Below are positions 1-7,505 of a stretch of 14,533 bases of DNA, piece after piece (the stretch's first letter is position 1; each line of letters starts with the position of its first letter). The notes beneath the pieces were generated by a model. That model was not told where the DNA came from and made no database searches. It worked only from the letters and a program-made list of their open reading frames with translations. This DNA comes from Burkholderiales bacterium. GTDB lineage: Bacteria > Pseudomonadota > Gammaproteobacteria > Burkholderiales > Burkholderiaceae_D. A program made the translations under genes and the position numbers. The stretch covers positions 1 to 14,533 of the forward strand of contig SYFN01000177.1 of NCBI GenBank assembly GCA_005800405.1, written 5' to 3'.

Positions 1-558
1 CGCGACATACAGCAATGGTAATATGTACCACTTGGCCCGTTCAATGCAAAAACTTTTGCCACCTCGATTTCGCCCTGGATTGTCACCCTGGAGGCACTTA
101 AGCCCTTTCGTGTGGCTGGGCCCGTACAGGTACCAGAGCCGTTGCCTTATCTGCGGCAAAGCGGTGCGCACAGTTTCGATATTTCGCTTGCGGTCGATCT
201 GCAGCCCGAGAGTTCCGATAAGGCGACCACCATCTGCAGAACAAACTATCGCACCATGTACTGGAGCATGGCGCAACAACTCGCGCATCACACCGTCTCT
301 GGCTGTAATGTGGGCGTCGGTGATTTGATGGCGTCAGGCACCATCAGTGGTACGGCGCCGGACGCTTACGGGAGTTTGCTGGAGCTGAGCTGGAATGGTC
401 AGAGACCGATCACGCTCGATGATGGTGTCACGCAGCGCAGTTTTCTGGAAGATGGTGATCGGGTGACGATGCGAGGGTGGTGTCAGGGCGCTGGGTACCG
501 GCTTGGTTTTGGGGAGGTCAGCGCGCGTATTTTGCCCTCCCGGCCTGTTGCTGGCTGA
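1..558 (+). pseudogene. fahA: Fumarylacetoacetase, 3' part, interrupted by an in-frame TAA
   Basis: Fumarylacetoacetase hydrolyses fumarylacetoacetate to fumarate and acetoacetate, the last step of homogentisate (Tyr/Phe) breakdown. Frame 1 reads RDIQQW, then TAA at 19-21, then YVPLGPFNAK and continues open to TGA at 556-558. From memory, FAH proteins have an ARDIQ-W-E-YVPLGPF block here, so the stop replaces the conserved Glu (GAA to TAA, one base). Downstream family blocks are all present: YRTMYWSMAQQLAHHTV, VGDLMASGTISG, LLELSW, FLEDGD and GYRLGFGEV. The 5' part lies outside the window. The longest intact piece would start at GTG 112 and lacks the metal-binding half, so it should be inactive. 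The gene is a recent pseudogene or carries a base-call error. Identity is secure; the inactive status depends on that one base. Confidence 0.88.
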
Positions 559-651
559 GTGGCGCTGACATGCCCACCGTTAGCCATCGCGGTTATGATG
601 GCGCACTTCGATTGAACAGAGACGGGTAAAGCCCGCGACAAGGGAGTCTAC

Positions 652-1200
652 ATGCAGGAGCCTGGCGTACTGGATGACGCGAGTGTGCCCTACGCGCAGT
701 CGCTTGGACCCTGGGGTCGACGGCTCCATGCGTTGACACGCTGGTTTGCGATTGCCGGCGGTATCGGTTTCATCGCGCTGGTGATGATGTCACTGGTGTC
801 CATTATCGGTCGTAAAATCGCGGCAACTCCTGTGCCTGGTGATATCGAGATCATGCAGATGGGAACGGCCATCGCCTCGGCGGCGATGCTGGCCTTTTGC
901 GAAATGGAACGCCAGCATTTGCGCGTGGATTTTTTTACTGCAAAGCTCTCGGCAAAAATTCGCCATGTGCTGGATGCGCTCTCGCATCTGGTACTCGCTA
1001 TTGTTGCGTTGGTTATTGCGTGGCGCACGGGTTTATCAGCGATGTCGCTTAACGAGGCAGGCGAAACCTCGGTGATTCTTGGTTGGCCGGTCTGGGCGGT
1101 GGTGGCCGGGCTGGTTCCCAGTTTCTTGCTCCTCGCCATTGCGGGTCTGTACAACACGGTACACAGTGTATTTGGCAACGCCGTGGAGGGCACTGCATGA
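652..1200 (+). CDS. dctQ: TRAP transporter small permease (DctQ family)
   Basis: This is the small membrane subunit of a tripartite ATP-independent periplasmic transporter, 182 residues, typical for the family. Four hydrophobic segments are visible at roughly residues 31-53, 66-84, 107-126 and 141-166. The amphipathic stretch with CEMERQHLRVDFF (83-95) after helix 2 matches the usual DctQ pattern of a charged loop after a short helix. The start is ATG 652, preceded by AAGGGAG at 640-646. Its stop overlaps the next start (ATGA at 1197-1200), indicating translational coupling with the large permease. The gene symbol is a family label; the substrate is not visible from this subunit. I see no convincing promoter in 559-651, so it could be transcribed with the broken fumarylacetoacetase gene or from a weak local promoter. 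Confidence 0.9.
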   Translation: MQEPGVLDDASVPYAQSLGPWGRRLHALTRWFAIAGGIGFIALVMMSLVSIIGRKIAATPVPGDIEIMQMGTAIASAAMLAFCEMERQHLRVDFFTAKLSAKIRHVLDALSHLVLAIVALVIAWRTGLSAMSLNEAGETSVILGWPVWAVVAGLVPSFLLLAIAGLYNTVHSVFGNAVEGTA

Positions 1201-2528
1201 GCGGGATGAGTATCGGCATGATCATGTTTGGCGCGCTGATGATTCTGCTGGTGCTGCGTCTGCATATCGGCATTGCGATGTTTGTGATCGGCGCGGCTGG
1301 GTTCGTGGTGATGTTCGATTTCTCTTGGCTGCCTTTGCTTAATACGCTCAAGAACCTCGCTTACGCGCGCTTTTCTAATTACGACCTGGCTGTTATTCCA
1401 GTCTTCATGCTGATGGGTCAGTTTGCGACCAACGGTGGTTTATCGCGGGCGCTTTTTCGTTGTGTAAATAATTTTGTCGGTCACATGCGTGGTGGGGTAG
1501 CGATGGCTTCCATCGGCGCTTGTGCATCGTTTGGCGCGATTTGTGGTTCATCGCTGGCAACCGCAGCGACCATGGGTCAGGTAGCGCTGCCCGAACTGCG
1601 TCGCTACAACTACTCGGGGGCACTGGCGACTGGTGCACTGGCCGCAGGCGGTACGCTGGGCATCATGATTCCGCCCTCGGTGCCGCTGGTGATTTATGCG
1701 GTACTTACGCAGGAATCGATCGGCAAACTGTTCATGGCGGCGATCATTCCCGGCATTATTGCGGTGGTTGGTTACATGTTGGTGATACGCATCGTGGTAA
1801 CTCTTGACCCCAAAGCGGGTCCGGCGGGAGCGCGCGTGCCACTAGCGACTGCCCTGCGTTCCCTGCTCGGTGTTTTTCCTGTTCTGCTCGTTTTTGTGGT
1901 CGTGATTGTCGGTATTTATGGCGGCTGGGCGAACCCTACCGAAGCAGCGTCGATAGGTGCCGCAGCCTGCGGCATTCTCGCGGTACTGACAGGCGGTATG
2001 CGTATTGACGGTCTGATCAAAAGTCTGGTTGGAACAGCGCAGGCGACGGCGATGATTTTTTTGGTCTTGCTCGGCGCTGATTTGCTTAACGCCGGATTGG
2101 CGCTGACGCAAATGCCCGCCGAGCTCGCCGCATGGGTGCAGGGTAGTAGACTACCACCCCTGTCCGTAATTTTTGCGATCTTGCTGATTTATATTTTCCT
2201 TGGTTGTGTAATGGATTCGCTAGCCATGATTTTGCTGACGATCCCGATTTTTTATCCTATCGTGATGGGCCTTGATTTTTGGGGCATGAGTGGACCGGAC
2301 AAGTCTTTGTGGTTCGGTATACTCGCGCTTATGGTGGTTGAGATCGGTCTCGTTCACCCACCGGTTGGCATGAATATTTACATCATCAGCCGGCTTGCAA
2401 AAGATGTACCAGTGATGGAAACATTTAAGGGTGTATTGCCTTTTCTGGCCTCGGATATCTTGCGTATTGTTTTGCTGGTGTTTTTTCCGGTAATTTCGCT
2501 GTATCTGGTCCATACCTTTGGCACCTGA
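1197..2528 (+). CDS. dctM: TRAP transporter large permease (DctM family)
   Basis: This is the large sodium-coupled transport subunit of the TRAP system in the inner membrane, 443 residues with about 12 hydrophobic segments. Family signatures are visible: FMLMGQFATNGGLS (70-83), FGAICGSSLATAATMG (112-127) and GGTLGIMIPPSVPLVIYA (151-168), which correspond to the two re-entrant hairpin regions of DctM proteins, and GLVHPPVGMNIYIISR near the C terminus. I chose ATG 1197 because it overlaps the DctQ stop as ATGA and has GGAGGG at 1185-1190. The same frame is open upstream to about 1083, but that stretch lies inside dctQ and is not typical DctM sequence. The order small permease, large permease, binding protein is common in TRAP operons. 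Confidence 0.93.
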   Translation: MSGMSIGMIMFGALMILLVLRLHIGIAMFVIGAAGFVVMFDFSWLPLLNTLKNLAYARFSNYDLAVIPVFMLMGQFATNGGLSRALFRCVNNFVGHMRGGVAMASIGACASFGAICGSSLATAATMGQVALPELRRYNYSGALATGALAAGGTLGIMIPPSVPLVIYAVLTQESIGKLFMAAIIPGIIAVVGYMLVIRIVVTLDPKAGPAGARVPLATALRSLLGVFPVLLVFVVVIVGIYGGWANPTEAASIGAAACGILAVLTGGMRIDGLIKSLVGTAQATAMIFLVLLGADLLNAGLALTQMPAELAAWVQGSRLPPLSVIFAILLIYIFLGCVMDSLAMILLTIPIFYPIVMGLDFWGMSGPDKSLWFGILALMVVEIGLVHPPVGMNIYIISRLAKDVPVMETFKGVLPFLASDILRIVLLVFFPVISLYLVHTFGT

Positions 2529-2558
2529 TGGGTGCCGCCATTTGAGAGGATGATGGTA

Positions 2559-3578
2559 ATGACGAAGATTTTTTCTCGCTCTGTGATGTGGATGGCTCTG
2601 CTTTTCTCGGCAGGTGCGGCCAGTGCGCAAACCATGACGCTGAACGTGCATCACTTCTTGCCGGCAGTCTCCAGTGCGCATCGCAATTTCATCGTCCCCT
2701 GGTGCGACAAGATAGCCAAAGACTCCGGTGGTAAGCTCAAGTGCCAGATTTATCCGCAAATGCAATTGAGTGGCACACCCCAGCAGTTGTTTGATCAGGC
2801 CAAGGACGGTGTCGTGGATATCGTATGGACGGTACCGAGCTATCAGGCCGGACGTTTTCCGGTGGTGGAGGCTTTTGAATTACCTTTCATGGTGTTCGAT
2901 TCCGAGCGAGCCAGCCGCGGTCTGTGGCACTACGCGACCAAGAATGCCACCGCTGAATTCAAGGGAGTGAAACCCTTGCTATTTCACGTGCATGATGGTT
3001 CGCTGGTGCACACCACCAAAAAGCCGGTGAAAGCGCTGGAAAATTTCAAAGGCCTGAAAATTCGTGCGCCGAATCGTCAAGCATCACGAATGATTGAAGC
3101 GTTGGGCGCTGCGCCCGTGCAAATGCCGCTGCCGCAGGCGGCCGAGGCCTTGTCCAAAGGGGTAATTGATGGCGCAATCATTCCCTGGGAAGTCGTGCCT
3201 GCGATGAAATTCGAAGAGGTCACCAAGTTCCACACCGAGATGCCTGCCGGATCTGCCCAGATTTCCAACACGGTGTTCGTTTTTGCGATGAATCAGGCCA
3301 AGTATGACAGCCTGCCGCCTGAGCTCAAAAAAGTGATCGACGCAAACAGCGGAGCAGAGCCTTCTGCGTGGGTGGGCAAGGTATTTACCGAAGATGCAAC
3401 GCCCGGCCGTAAATCCGCCGAGGTCCGCAATAACAATTTCTACATGCTGCCTGCCGCCGAGCTCAAACGTTGGGAAGCTGCGACATCGCGTGTGGCGGAT
3501 GAATGGGTGAAGGATCTGAACGCCAAAGGATTCAACGGCAAGCAATTGCTGACCGAGGCGAAGGCCGCCTGTAAATAA
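2559..3578 (+). CDS. dctP: TRAP transporter periplasmic substrate-binding protein (DctP family)
   Basis: This is the solute receptor that delivers an organic acid to the permease pair, 339 residues. Residues 1-23 form a Sec signal peptide (MTKIFSRSVM, a hydrophobic core, then ASA before Q24). The mature part has the DctP pattern: YPQMQLSGTPQQLFDQAKDG, VVDIVW, EAFELPFM and FKGLKIRAPN, where R169 is at the position of the family's carboxylate-contacting arginine. Three start codons lie close together (GTG 2532, ATG 2550/2553, ATG 2559); ATG 2559 gives correct spacing (8 nt) from GAGAGGA at 2544-2550 and a normal signal peptide. It follows dctM by 30 bp. The conserved Arg implies a carboxylate ligand. 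The nearby box genes make benzoate or a related aromatic acid possible, but 5-amino-acid-pathway or dicarboxylate substrates are equally open. Confidence 0.9.
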   Translation: MTKIFSRSVMWMALLFSAGAASAQTMTLNVHHFLPAVSSAHRNFIVPWCDKIAKDSGGKLKCQIYPQMQLSGTPQQLFDQAKDGVVDIVWTVPSYQAGRFPVVEAFELPFMVFDSERASRGLWHYATKNATAEFKGVKPLLFHVHDGSLVHTTKKPVKALENFKGLKIRAPNRQASRMIEALGAAPVQMPLPQAAEALSKGVIDGAIIPWEVVPAMKFEEVTKFHTEMPAGSAQISNTVFVFAMNQAKYDSLPPELKKVIDANSGAEPSAWVGKVFTEDATPGRKSAEVRNNNFYMLPAAELKRWEAATSRVADEWVKDLNAKGFNGKQLLTEAKAACK

Positions 3579-3600
3579 ATCTGTACCGAAGCCATTGGAG

Positions 3601-3627
3601 AGCATCTGAGCTGCGGATGCTTTTTTT
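3601..3627 (+). terminator. Rho-independent terminator after the TRAP operon
   Basis: Stem AGCATC (3601-3606) pairs with GATGCT (3616-3621) around a 9-nt loop and is followed directly by a run of T (to 3627). It lies 22 bp after the dctP stop. The stem is short (6 bp), so strength is moderate, but position and T-run fit well. Confidence 0.7.
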
Positions 3628-3928
3628 CGTCCATCGGGATTGGGGAACTCAGCGCGCGTAGTCTTCCTGAGGCAGAACCAAGGGGCTCTTGTAAAAAGCC
3701 ACTCACGGCTTTGCACCGTCTCGCCTTACGTCGCCACTGTCTGCGCCGGTTCGCCTTGCCCGCGACGTTTTGCGAGAGCCTCTCAGTTGAGAAATTGTTT
3801 ATAAAATAACTTTTATTTAAATAATTGTTTTTTCACAATAAAATGCTCGGGCTGAGAAATAGAATTATTTTTTTAATAATAAATTATCAAAAAAATGTAT
3901 GTTTGAAGGGCTATTTTCGATCAAAAGC
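3628..3928. other. Non-coding spacer with an AT-rich core
   Basis: I see no gene here. The first 150 bases are ordinary GC-rich sequence without recognisable coding. Bases from about 3791 are strongly AT-rich, with long A and T runs, and they begin with the short perfect inverted repeat TCTCA-GT-TGAGA at 3781-3792. Such a tract upstream of a promoter often gives curved DNA, UP-element-like activity or binding of H-NS-type silencers (MvaT/H-NS family); which of these applies here is inference. Confidence 0.5.
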
Positions 3929-3957
3929 TTGAAAATGTTGCTGCGATGACATATAAA
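3929..3957 (+). promoter_or_regulatory. Sigma-70-type promoter for the Xre-like gene
   Basis: TTGAAA at 3929-3934 and TATAAA at 3952-3957 are separated by exactly 17 bp. Transcription would begin near 3964, giving a leader of about 77 nt before ATG 4041. The AT-rich tract lies immediately upstream. Confidence 0.6.
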
Positions 3958-3971
3958 TTAGCATTGGGGTA

Positions 3972-3987
3972 ATTGCTCGCTGGCAAT
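3972..3987. repeat. Inverted repeat ATTGC-N6-GCAAT in the leader
   Basis: ATTGC (3972-3976) and GCAAT (3983-3987) flank TCGCTG. The repeat lies just after the predicted transcription start of the Xre-like gene, where a repressor dimer could sit, so autoregulation by the encoded HTH protein is possible. Five-base arms are short and may be chance. Confidence 0.3.
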
Positions 3988-4040
3988 AGCAGTTACAAAT
4001 AAACGCTGCCAGCCTTAATCATTCCACGAGGGGAGACGTC

Positions 4041-4343
4041 ATGGAGAAACATCCTCTGGTATCGCAGGACGGCTACGATCCTAATCGTTTGCTTGATGCG
4101 TTAATCCAGAAGCTCAATCTGAAAAACGATGCGGCATTGTCGCGCGCACTTGAAGTGCGACCACCCGTCATCAGCAAGATACGCCATCGTACTTTGCCAG
4201 TTGGAGCCTCGCTATTAATTCGCATGCATGAGGTCACAGATCTCAGTATCCGTGAACTGCGCGAACTCATGGGCGACCGTCGCAAACGCATGTGCATCAG
4301 CGAAGTCGATGGCAAGCCCAAAAAAGGTGACGACGACGAGTAA
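4041..4343 (+). CDS. Small Xre-like helix-turn-helix protein
   Basis: This 100-residue cytoplasmic protein has an N-terminal tail (1-14), a lambda-Cro/Xre-like helical DNA-binding fold over about residues 15-78 (recognition region near AALSRALEVRPPVISKIRHR, 31-50; then a pair of helices ending RELRELMGD), and a short polar, acidic C terminus ending GDDDE. The start ATG 4041 has AGGGGAG at 4029-4035. From memory, very similar short proteins annotated as hypothetical or as transcriptional regulators recur in Oxalobacteraceae and neighbouring Burkholderiales. It is a single-gene unit with its own promoter. Its targets are unknown, and I see nothing tying it to benzoate metabolism. Confidence 0.8.
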   Translation: MEKHPLVSQDGYDPNRLLDALIQKLNLKNDAALSRALEVRPPVISKIRHRTLPVGASLLIRMHEVTDLSIRELRELMGDRRKRMCISEVDGKPKKGDDDE

Positions 4344-4367
4344 ACCTGGCTAGCGGCGAGACAAGCC

Positions 4368-4829
4368 TCATGCGCCGCGCAGGTAAGCCCCGATGACGGT
4401 TGCTGCCAGCAACATGACGACGGCAAGCGTCAACCTTCCTCTGAGCCGTATCAGCCAGCCCGGCATGCCGTAGCGGCGGAACATGCGCTTGTCAACCTCC
4501 AACGCCGCGATGAAACCTCCCATCAGGATGCCGAGACCAAACCCACCCGACTGGGTTGCGATCCACGCAATCAACGATGGCGTGACACTCCACAGCAAAG
4601 CTTTTCTCGTGTCACTCAAAGAGAGCGTGCCACACAACATGACGGCGCCCCAGTGTATGCCACCCAAGAACGACAAAATCACCATGGCGTAGGCTTTCTG
4701 CCCGCGCAGAAAATCGCCGAGCCACGAGGTATCGGCAAACCAGGCGCCCAACATGAGCAGCAAGAACGGCAACAGCCCTGCAAAACCAAGTTGGTGAGCC
4801 AGACGTTTATTCAGAAAATGGGGATTCAT
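4368..4829 (-). CDS. DUF3429-type inner-membrane protein
   Basis: This 153-residue protein has four or five hydrophobic segments (about residues 15-31, 45-65, 78-95, 97-110 and 130-150). It contains YAMVILSFLGGIHWGAVM (47-64), a motif I associate with the DUF3429 family of small membrane proteins of unknown function. The start is ATG at 4829-4827; only a weak AGGA lies upstream at longer than usual spacing. It converges with the Xre-like gene, with 24 bp between stop codons. No function can be assigned, and there is no sign of operon membership with the hydrolase downstream on the same strand, which ends about 200 bp away. Confidence 0.78.
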   Translation of the reverse strand: MNPHFLNKRLAHQLGFAGLLPFLLLMLGAWFADTSWLGDFLRGQKAYAMVILSFLGGIHWGAVMLCGTLSLSDTRKALLWSVTPSLIAWIATQSGGFGLGILMGGFIAALEVDKRMFRRYGMPGWLIRLRGRLTLAVVMLLAATVIGAYLRGA

Positions 4830-4953
4830 ACGCTGGTCTGATCCTACTAATTTTTCATTTTACGAAAATTAATTGATTTGCATGCTGAAGCTCAGGGAGA
4901 TTATGAACATATCCACATTGTATGGCGAGCCAGCGTAGCTGTGCTGCGCGGGG

Positions 4954-4969
4954 CTTTGAAAAATCAAAG
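4954..4969. terminator. Small hairpin downstream of the hydrolase, possible weak terminator
   Basis: CTTTGA (4954-4959) and TCAAAG (4964-4969) flank AAAA. It is the only clear hairpin in the 198-bp gap 4830-5027, after the minus-strand boxD-bclA-hydrolase unit. No T-run follows on the minus strand, so a terminator role is only a guess. Confidence 0.2.
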
Positions 4970-5027
4970 GCTTGTCGCGATCAATTTAGGTGCCGAAGTT
5001 GCCTTTTTCGTTTAACGCCTCTAATCA

Positions 5028-5822
5028 CTACTTGCTTGGGCGCGTCACACCCAGCAAAAATTCTTCAACCGACGCAATCAACTGCGCCGGCTGATCGCGA
5101 TGGGGCGAATGTCCACAGTCATCCAATTCCAGTGCTTGTGCTTGGGGACACTGATCGCGAATACCATGAACTTGACGCATCGTGCCGTACTCGTCCTGTT
5201 TTCCCTGAATGGCTAACAAAGGGCATCGTATGGCGGCGAGTTCTGGCGTGATGTCTCAGCTACGGAAGGCGGGAGATAGCCAGATATCATTCCATCCAAA
5301 GAAAGCAGAATCTACATCGTCGTGATAAGGCGCGAGTCTTTCACGCACGCCCTGATGCAGATAGGTCTCGCGTGCAACTCGTATGCTGTTCACGCTGATA
5401 TCTTCAACAAAAATATGCGGTGCGATCACGATCGCGCCCGCTAGAGATTCAGGAAGGCGTACCGCAAACAGCAAAGCGATAGAGCCACCGTCGCTGTGGC
5501 CGAAGAGCCATGGCTGATGGAAATCAAGCGCTTGCAATAATGCGGGCAGGATGTCGGTGGCCTGTCGATGCATGAAGTCCACCCCCCAGTGCTCATTGAT
5601 GGCGCAAGGCGTCGATGCACCATAGCCTGGCCGAGAGTAAACCAGGCCACGCATTTGCAAATGCTGACACAACGTATCGGGGAAATTTTTCCACATGGTC
5701 ATCGAGCCCAGACCTTCGTGCAGGAAAACCATGACGGGCGCATCGGCTGCGGCAACGCCCACCCAGGTGTATTCAATGTCGATACGACGCTCGTTCCAGA
5801 CGAGCGCCAGCTTAGGTGCCAT
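5028..5822 (-). pseudogene. Alpha/beta hydrolase, interrupted by an in-frame TGA
   Basis: This is an alpha/beta-hydrolase-fold protein of 264 codons whose single frame is broken by TGA at 5258-5256 (codon 189). The first part has the oxyanion-region motif FLHEGLGS (33-40), SRPGYG (63-68) and the nucleophile elbow GHSDGG with Ser110. After the stop the same frame continues DITPELAAIRCPLLAIQGKQ, then DEYGT (acid D210) and DCGH (His238), so the triad is complete only by reading through. Related hydrolases from memory have Trp at the stop, so TGG to TGA is the simplest explanation. The start is ATG 5822, inside the last codons of bclA (11-bp overlap), showing translational coupling. Its place in the box operon suggests a CoA-thioester or lactone clean-up role, which is inference. 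A product ending at codon 189 should be inactive. Confidence 0.82.
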
Positions 5823-7401
5823 GCGAACCCGACTCACGCAATCTGAAACGCTGTATTTTTCCGGAAGCGGTTTTGGGTAAGTCACTGATGAAGATGATCT
5901 GGCGCGGATACTTGTGGGGTGCAAGACAAGTTTTCACAAAAGCTTTAAGTTCCGCTTCAATTTCCTTGTGCGCACGCGCAGGATTTTGCAACACGACGTA
6001 GGCTATCGTCTTCATTAGACCCTGACCATCCGGCTTGCCGACAACAGCACATTCGAGCACCGCTTCATGACCCATCAGTGCATTTTCCACTTCGATGGGT
6101 GAAACATATTGTCCACTCACCTTGAGCATGTCGTCGCTGCGGCCTGCGTACACATAGTAGCCATCGGCATCGACCTGGTACTTGTCGCCGCTTTTGACCC
6201 AGCTACCCTGAAAAGTATCGCGTGTTTTCTCGCGCTCATTCCAGTAAAGATGCGCAGCGCTGGGGCCCTGAATATAAAGATCGCCGATTTCACCCACAGG
6301 CACGGGGTTACCCTGCTCATCACGAAGCTCGACCGCATAGCCGGGTACGGGCTTGCCTGTTGCGCCATAGCGCCGATCATCGCTGCGGTTGGAGAGAAAG
6401 ATATGCAGCATCTCCGTCGAGCCTAGTCCATCCAGAATTTCACAGCCCACGTGCTGACTGAATTTTTCGCCGACGTCTTTGGGAAGTGCCTCACCTGCGG
6501 AAACGCACAAGCGTAAATTGATTTCCTTGCGCGCAGGCAGGTTGGCGCTAGCCAGCATTGCAACGTAGAAGGTTGGCACACCGTAAAACACCGTCGGTCG
6601 ATATTTCTGCAGACGCTGAAATACGGCCTCCGGTGTCGCACGCTCGGCCATCAGCAGGGTGCTTGCGCCAACGGACAAAGGGAAGGTCAGCGCATTGCCA
6701 AGTCCATAGGCGAAGAACAATTTAGCTGCTGAAAATACCAGATCTTTTTCCTGCAGTTGCAGGATGGGTTTCCCATACAACTCGGCAGTCCAGTAAAGAT
6801 TTGCATGTGAGTGCACTGCGCCTTTGGGCTGACCTGTCGAGCCACTGGAGTACAACCAGAAAGCAAACTGATCGGCATGGGTATCGGCATGGCCATCTTC
6901 GGGCAGCGGATCCACATTCATTAGGGTTTCAAATCGCAAGGCTGCCGTGGTATCCAAGGTATCTTGCTGGGCCGTGGTTGGGCCTGATATCACGACAGGA
7001 ACCTGACGCCTTGCCTGTGACATTGCATCCTTCACCGCAGGCAGTGCACTGGCGGAGGTGATGACCAGCTTGGCATCGCTGTGCTCGAGCATGAAAGCGT
7101 AGTTCGTTGCGGGCAGCAGGGCGTTTACCGGTACCGGTACTACCCCTGCAAACAACGCGCCGAGAAAGGCAACAGGCAGATCAATACTGTCTTGCATCAC
7201 GAGCAGGATGCGCTGTTCCGGCTGTATGCCTTGCAATTTTAATCCTGCGGCGAAGCGACGCACGCGCTCATCAAGTTCGCCGTAGCTGAGATCATGGTGA
7301 TCATCGCGATAAGCCAGTCGTTGTTTGCGTCCAGCGTTCAGACTCAGGATATGACGTGCGAAATTGAATCGCACAGGAAGCGATGGTCGCGCTGCGTTCA
7401 T
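5812..7401 (-). CDS. bclA: Benzoate-CoA ligase
   Basis: This enzyme activates benzoate with ATP and CoA to benzoyl-CoA, AMP and PPi, the entry step of the pathway, in the cytoplasm. It has 529 residues, the normal length. ANL-superfamily motifs are in order: YSSGSTGQPKG phosphate loop (184-194), DGLGSTE (324-330), GDKYQVDADGYYVYAGRSDD (405-424), LKVSGQYVSP hinge region (426-435) and the catalytic lysine K515 in SGKIQR. The region around KLFFAYGLGNALTFPLSVGA (227-246) is characteristic of the benzoate-CoA ligase subfamily. The start is ATG 7401, with AGAGGAG (7414-7408) upstream on this strand. It lies 104 bp after boxD and overlaps the hydrolase start, so the three genes probably form one transcript. 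Closely related aryl-CoA ligases (for example for hydroxybenzoates) are the alternative; the box setting favours benzoate. Confidence 0.93.
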   Translation of the reverse strand: MNAARPSLPVRFNFARHILSLNAGRKQRLAYRDDHHDLSYGELDERVRRFAAGLKLQGIQPEQRILLVMQDSIDLPVAFLGALFAGVVPVPVNALLPATNYAFMLEHSDAKLVITSASALPAVKDAMSQARRQVPVVISGPTTAQQDTLDTTAALRFETLMNVDPLPEDGHADTHADQFAFWLYSSGSTGQPKGAVHSHANLYWTAELYGKPILQLQEKDLVFSAAKLFFAYGLGNALTFPLSVGASTLLMAERATPEAVFQRLQKYRPTVFYGVPTFYVAMLASANLPARKEINLRLCVSAGEALPKDVGEKFSQHVGCEILDGLGSTEMLHIFLSNRSDDRRYGATGKPVPGYAVELRDEQGNPVPVGEIGDLYIQGPSAAHLYWNEREKTRDTFQGSWVKSGDKYQVDADGYYVYAGRSDDMLKVSGQYVSPIEVENALMGHEAVLECAVVGKPDGQGLMKTIAYVVLQNPARAHKEIEAELKAFVKTCLAPHKYPRQIIFISDLPKTASGKIQRFRLRESGSHGT

Positions 7402-7471
7402 TCAAGTCTCCTCTGGCGACGAGCTATTTTTTATCAGCCATGGCCTGTCGCGTTTGCATCAACACGGCGGA

Positions 7472-7483
7472 CCGCTGCAGCGG
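7472..7483. repeat. Perfect 12-bp palindrome between boxD and bclA
   Basis: CCGCTGCAGCGG lies in the 104-bp gap, with TGCA at its centre and another TGCA at 7455-7458. It could be a secondary regulator site or a processing or attenuating hairpin. No T-run follows on the minus strand, so it is not a classical terminator. Confidence 0.35.
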
Positions 7484-7505
7484 CCGCGTGTGTCTTGAAA
7501 TCGAA

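Noticed and set aside
1083..1196. N-terminal extension of the large TRAP permease
   Set aside because: The extension lies within dctQ in another frame; ATG 1197 with GGAGGG upstream and ATGA overlap is clearly better.
2532..2558. Upstream GTG start for the TRAP binding protein
   Set aside because: It would place acidic and polar residues before the signal peptide and has no ribosome site; ATG 2559 fits the Shine-Dalgarno and signal peptide.
3660..3700. Hairpin GGCTCTTGTAAAAAGCC as a second terminator
   Set aside because: The stem has a mismatch and no T-run follows on either strand; the hairpin at 3601-3627 already ends the operon.
3084..3716. 210-codon minus-strand frame opposite dctP
   Set aside because: It runs through the dctP terminator and antisense to a gene with full family motifs; no recognisable domain.
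5028..5924. Programmed frameshift or two separate genes for the hydrolase halves
   Set aside because: Both halves are in the same frame, separated by one TGA, with no slippery site and no start signal for the second part; neither half has a full catalytic triad.
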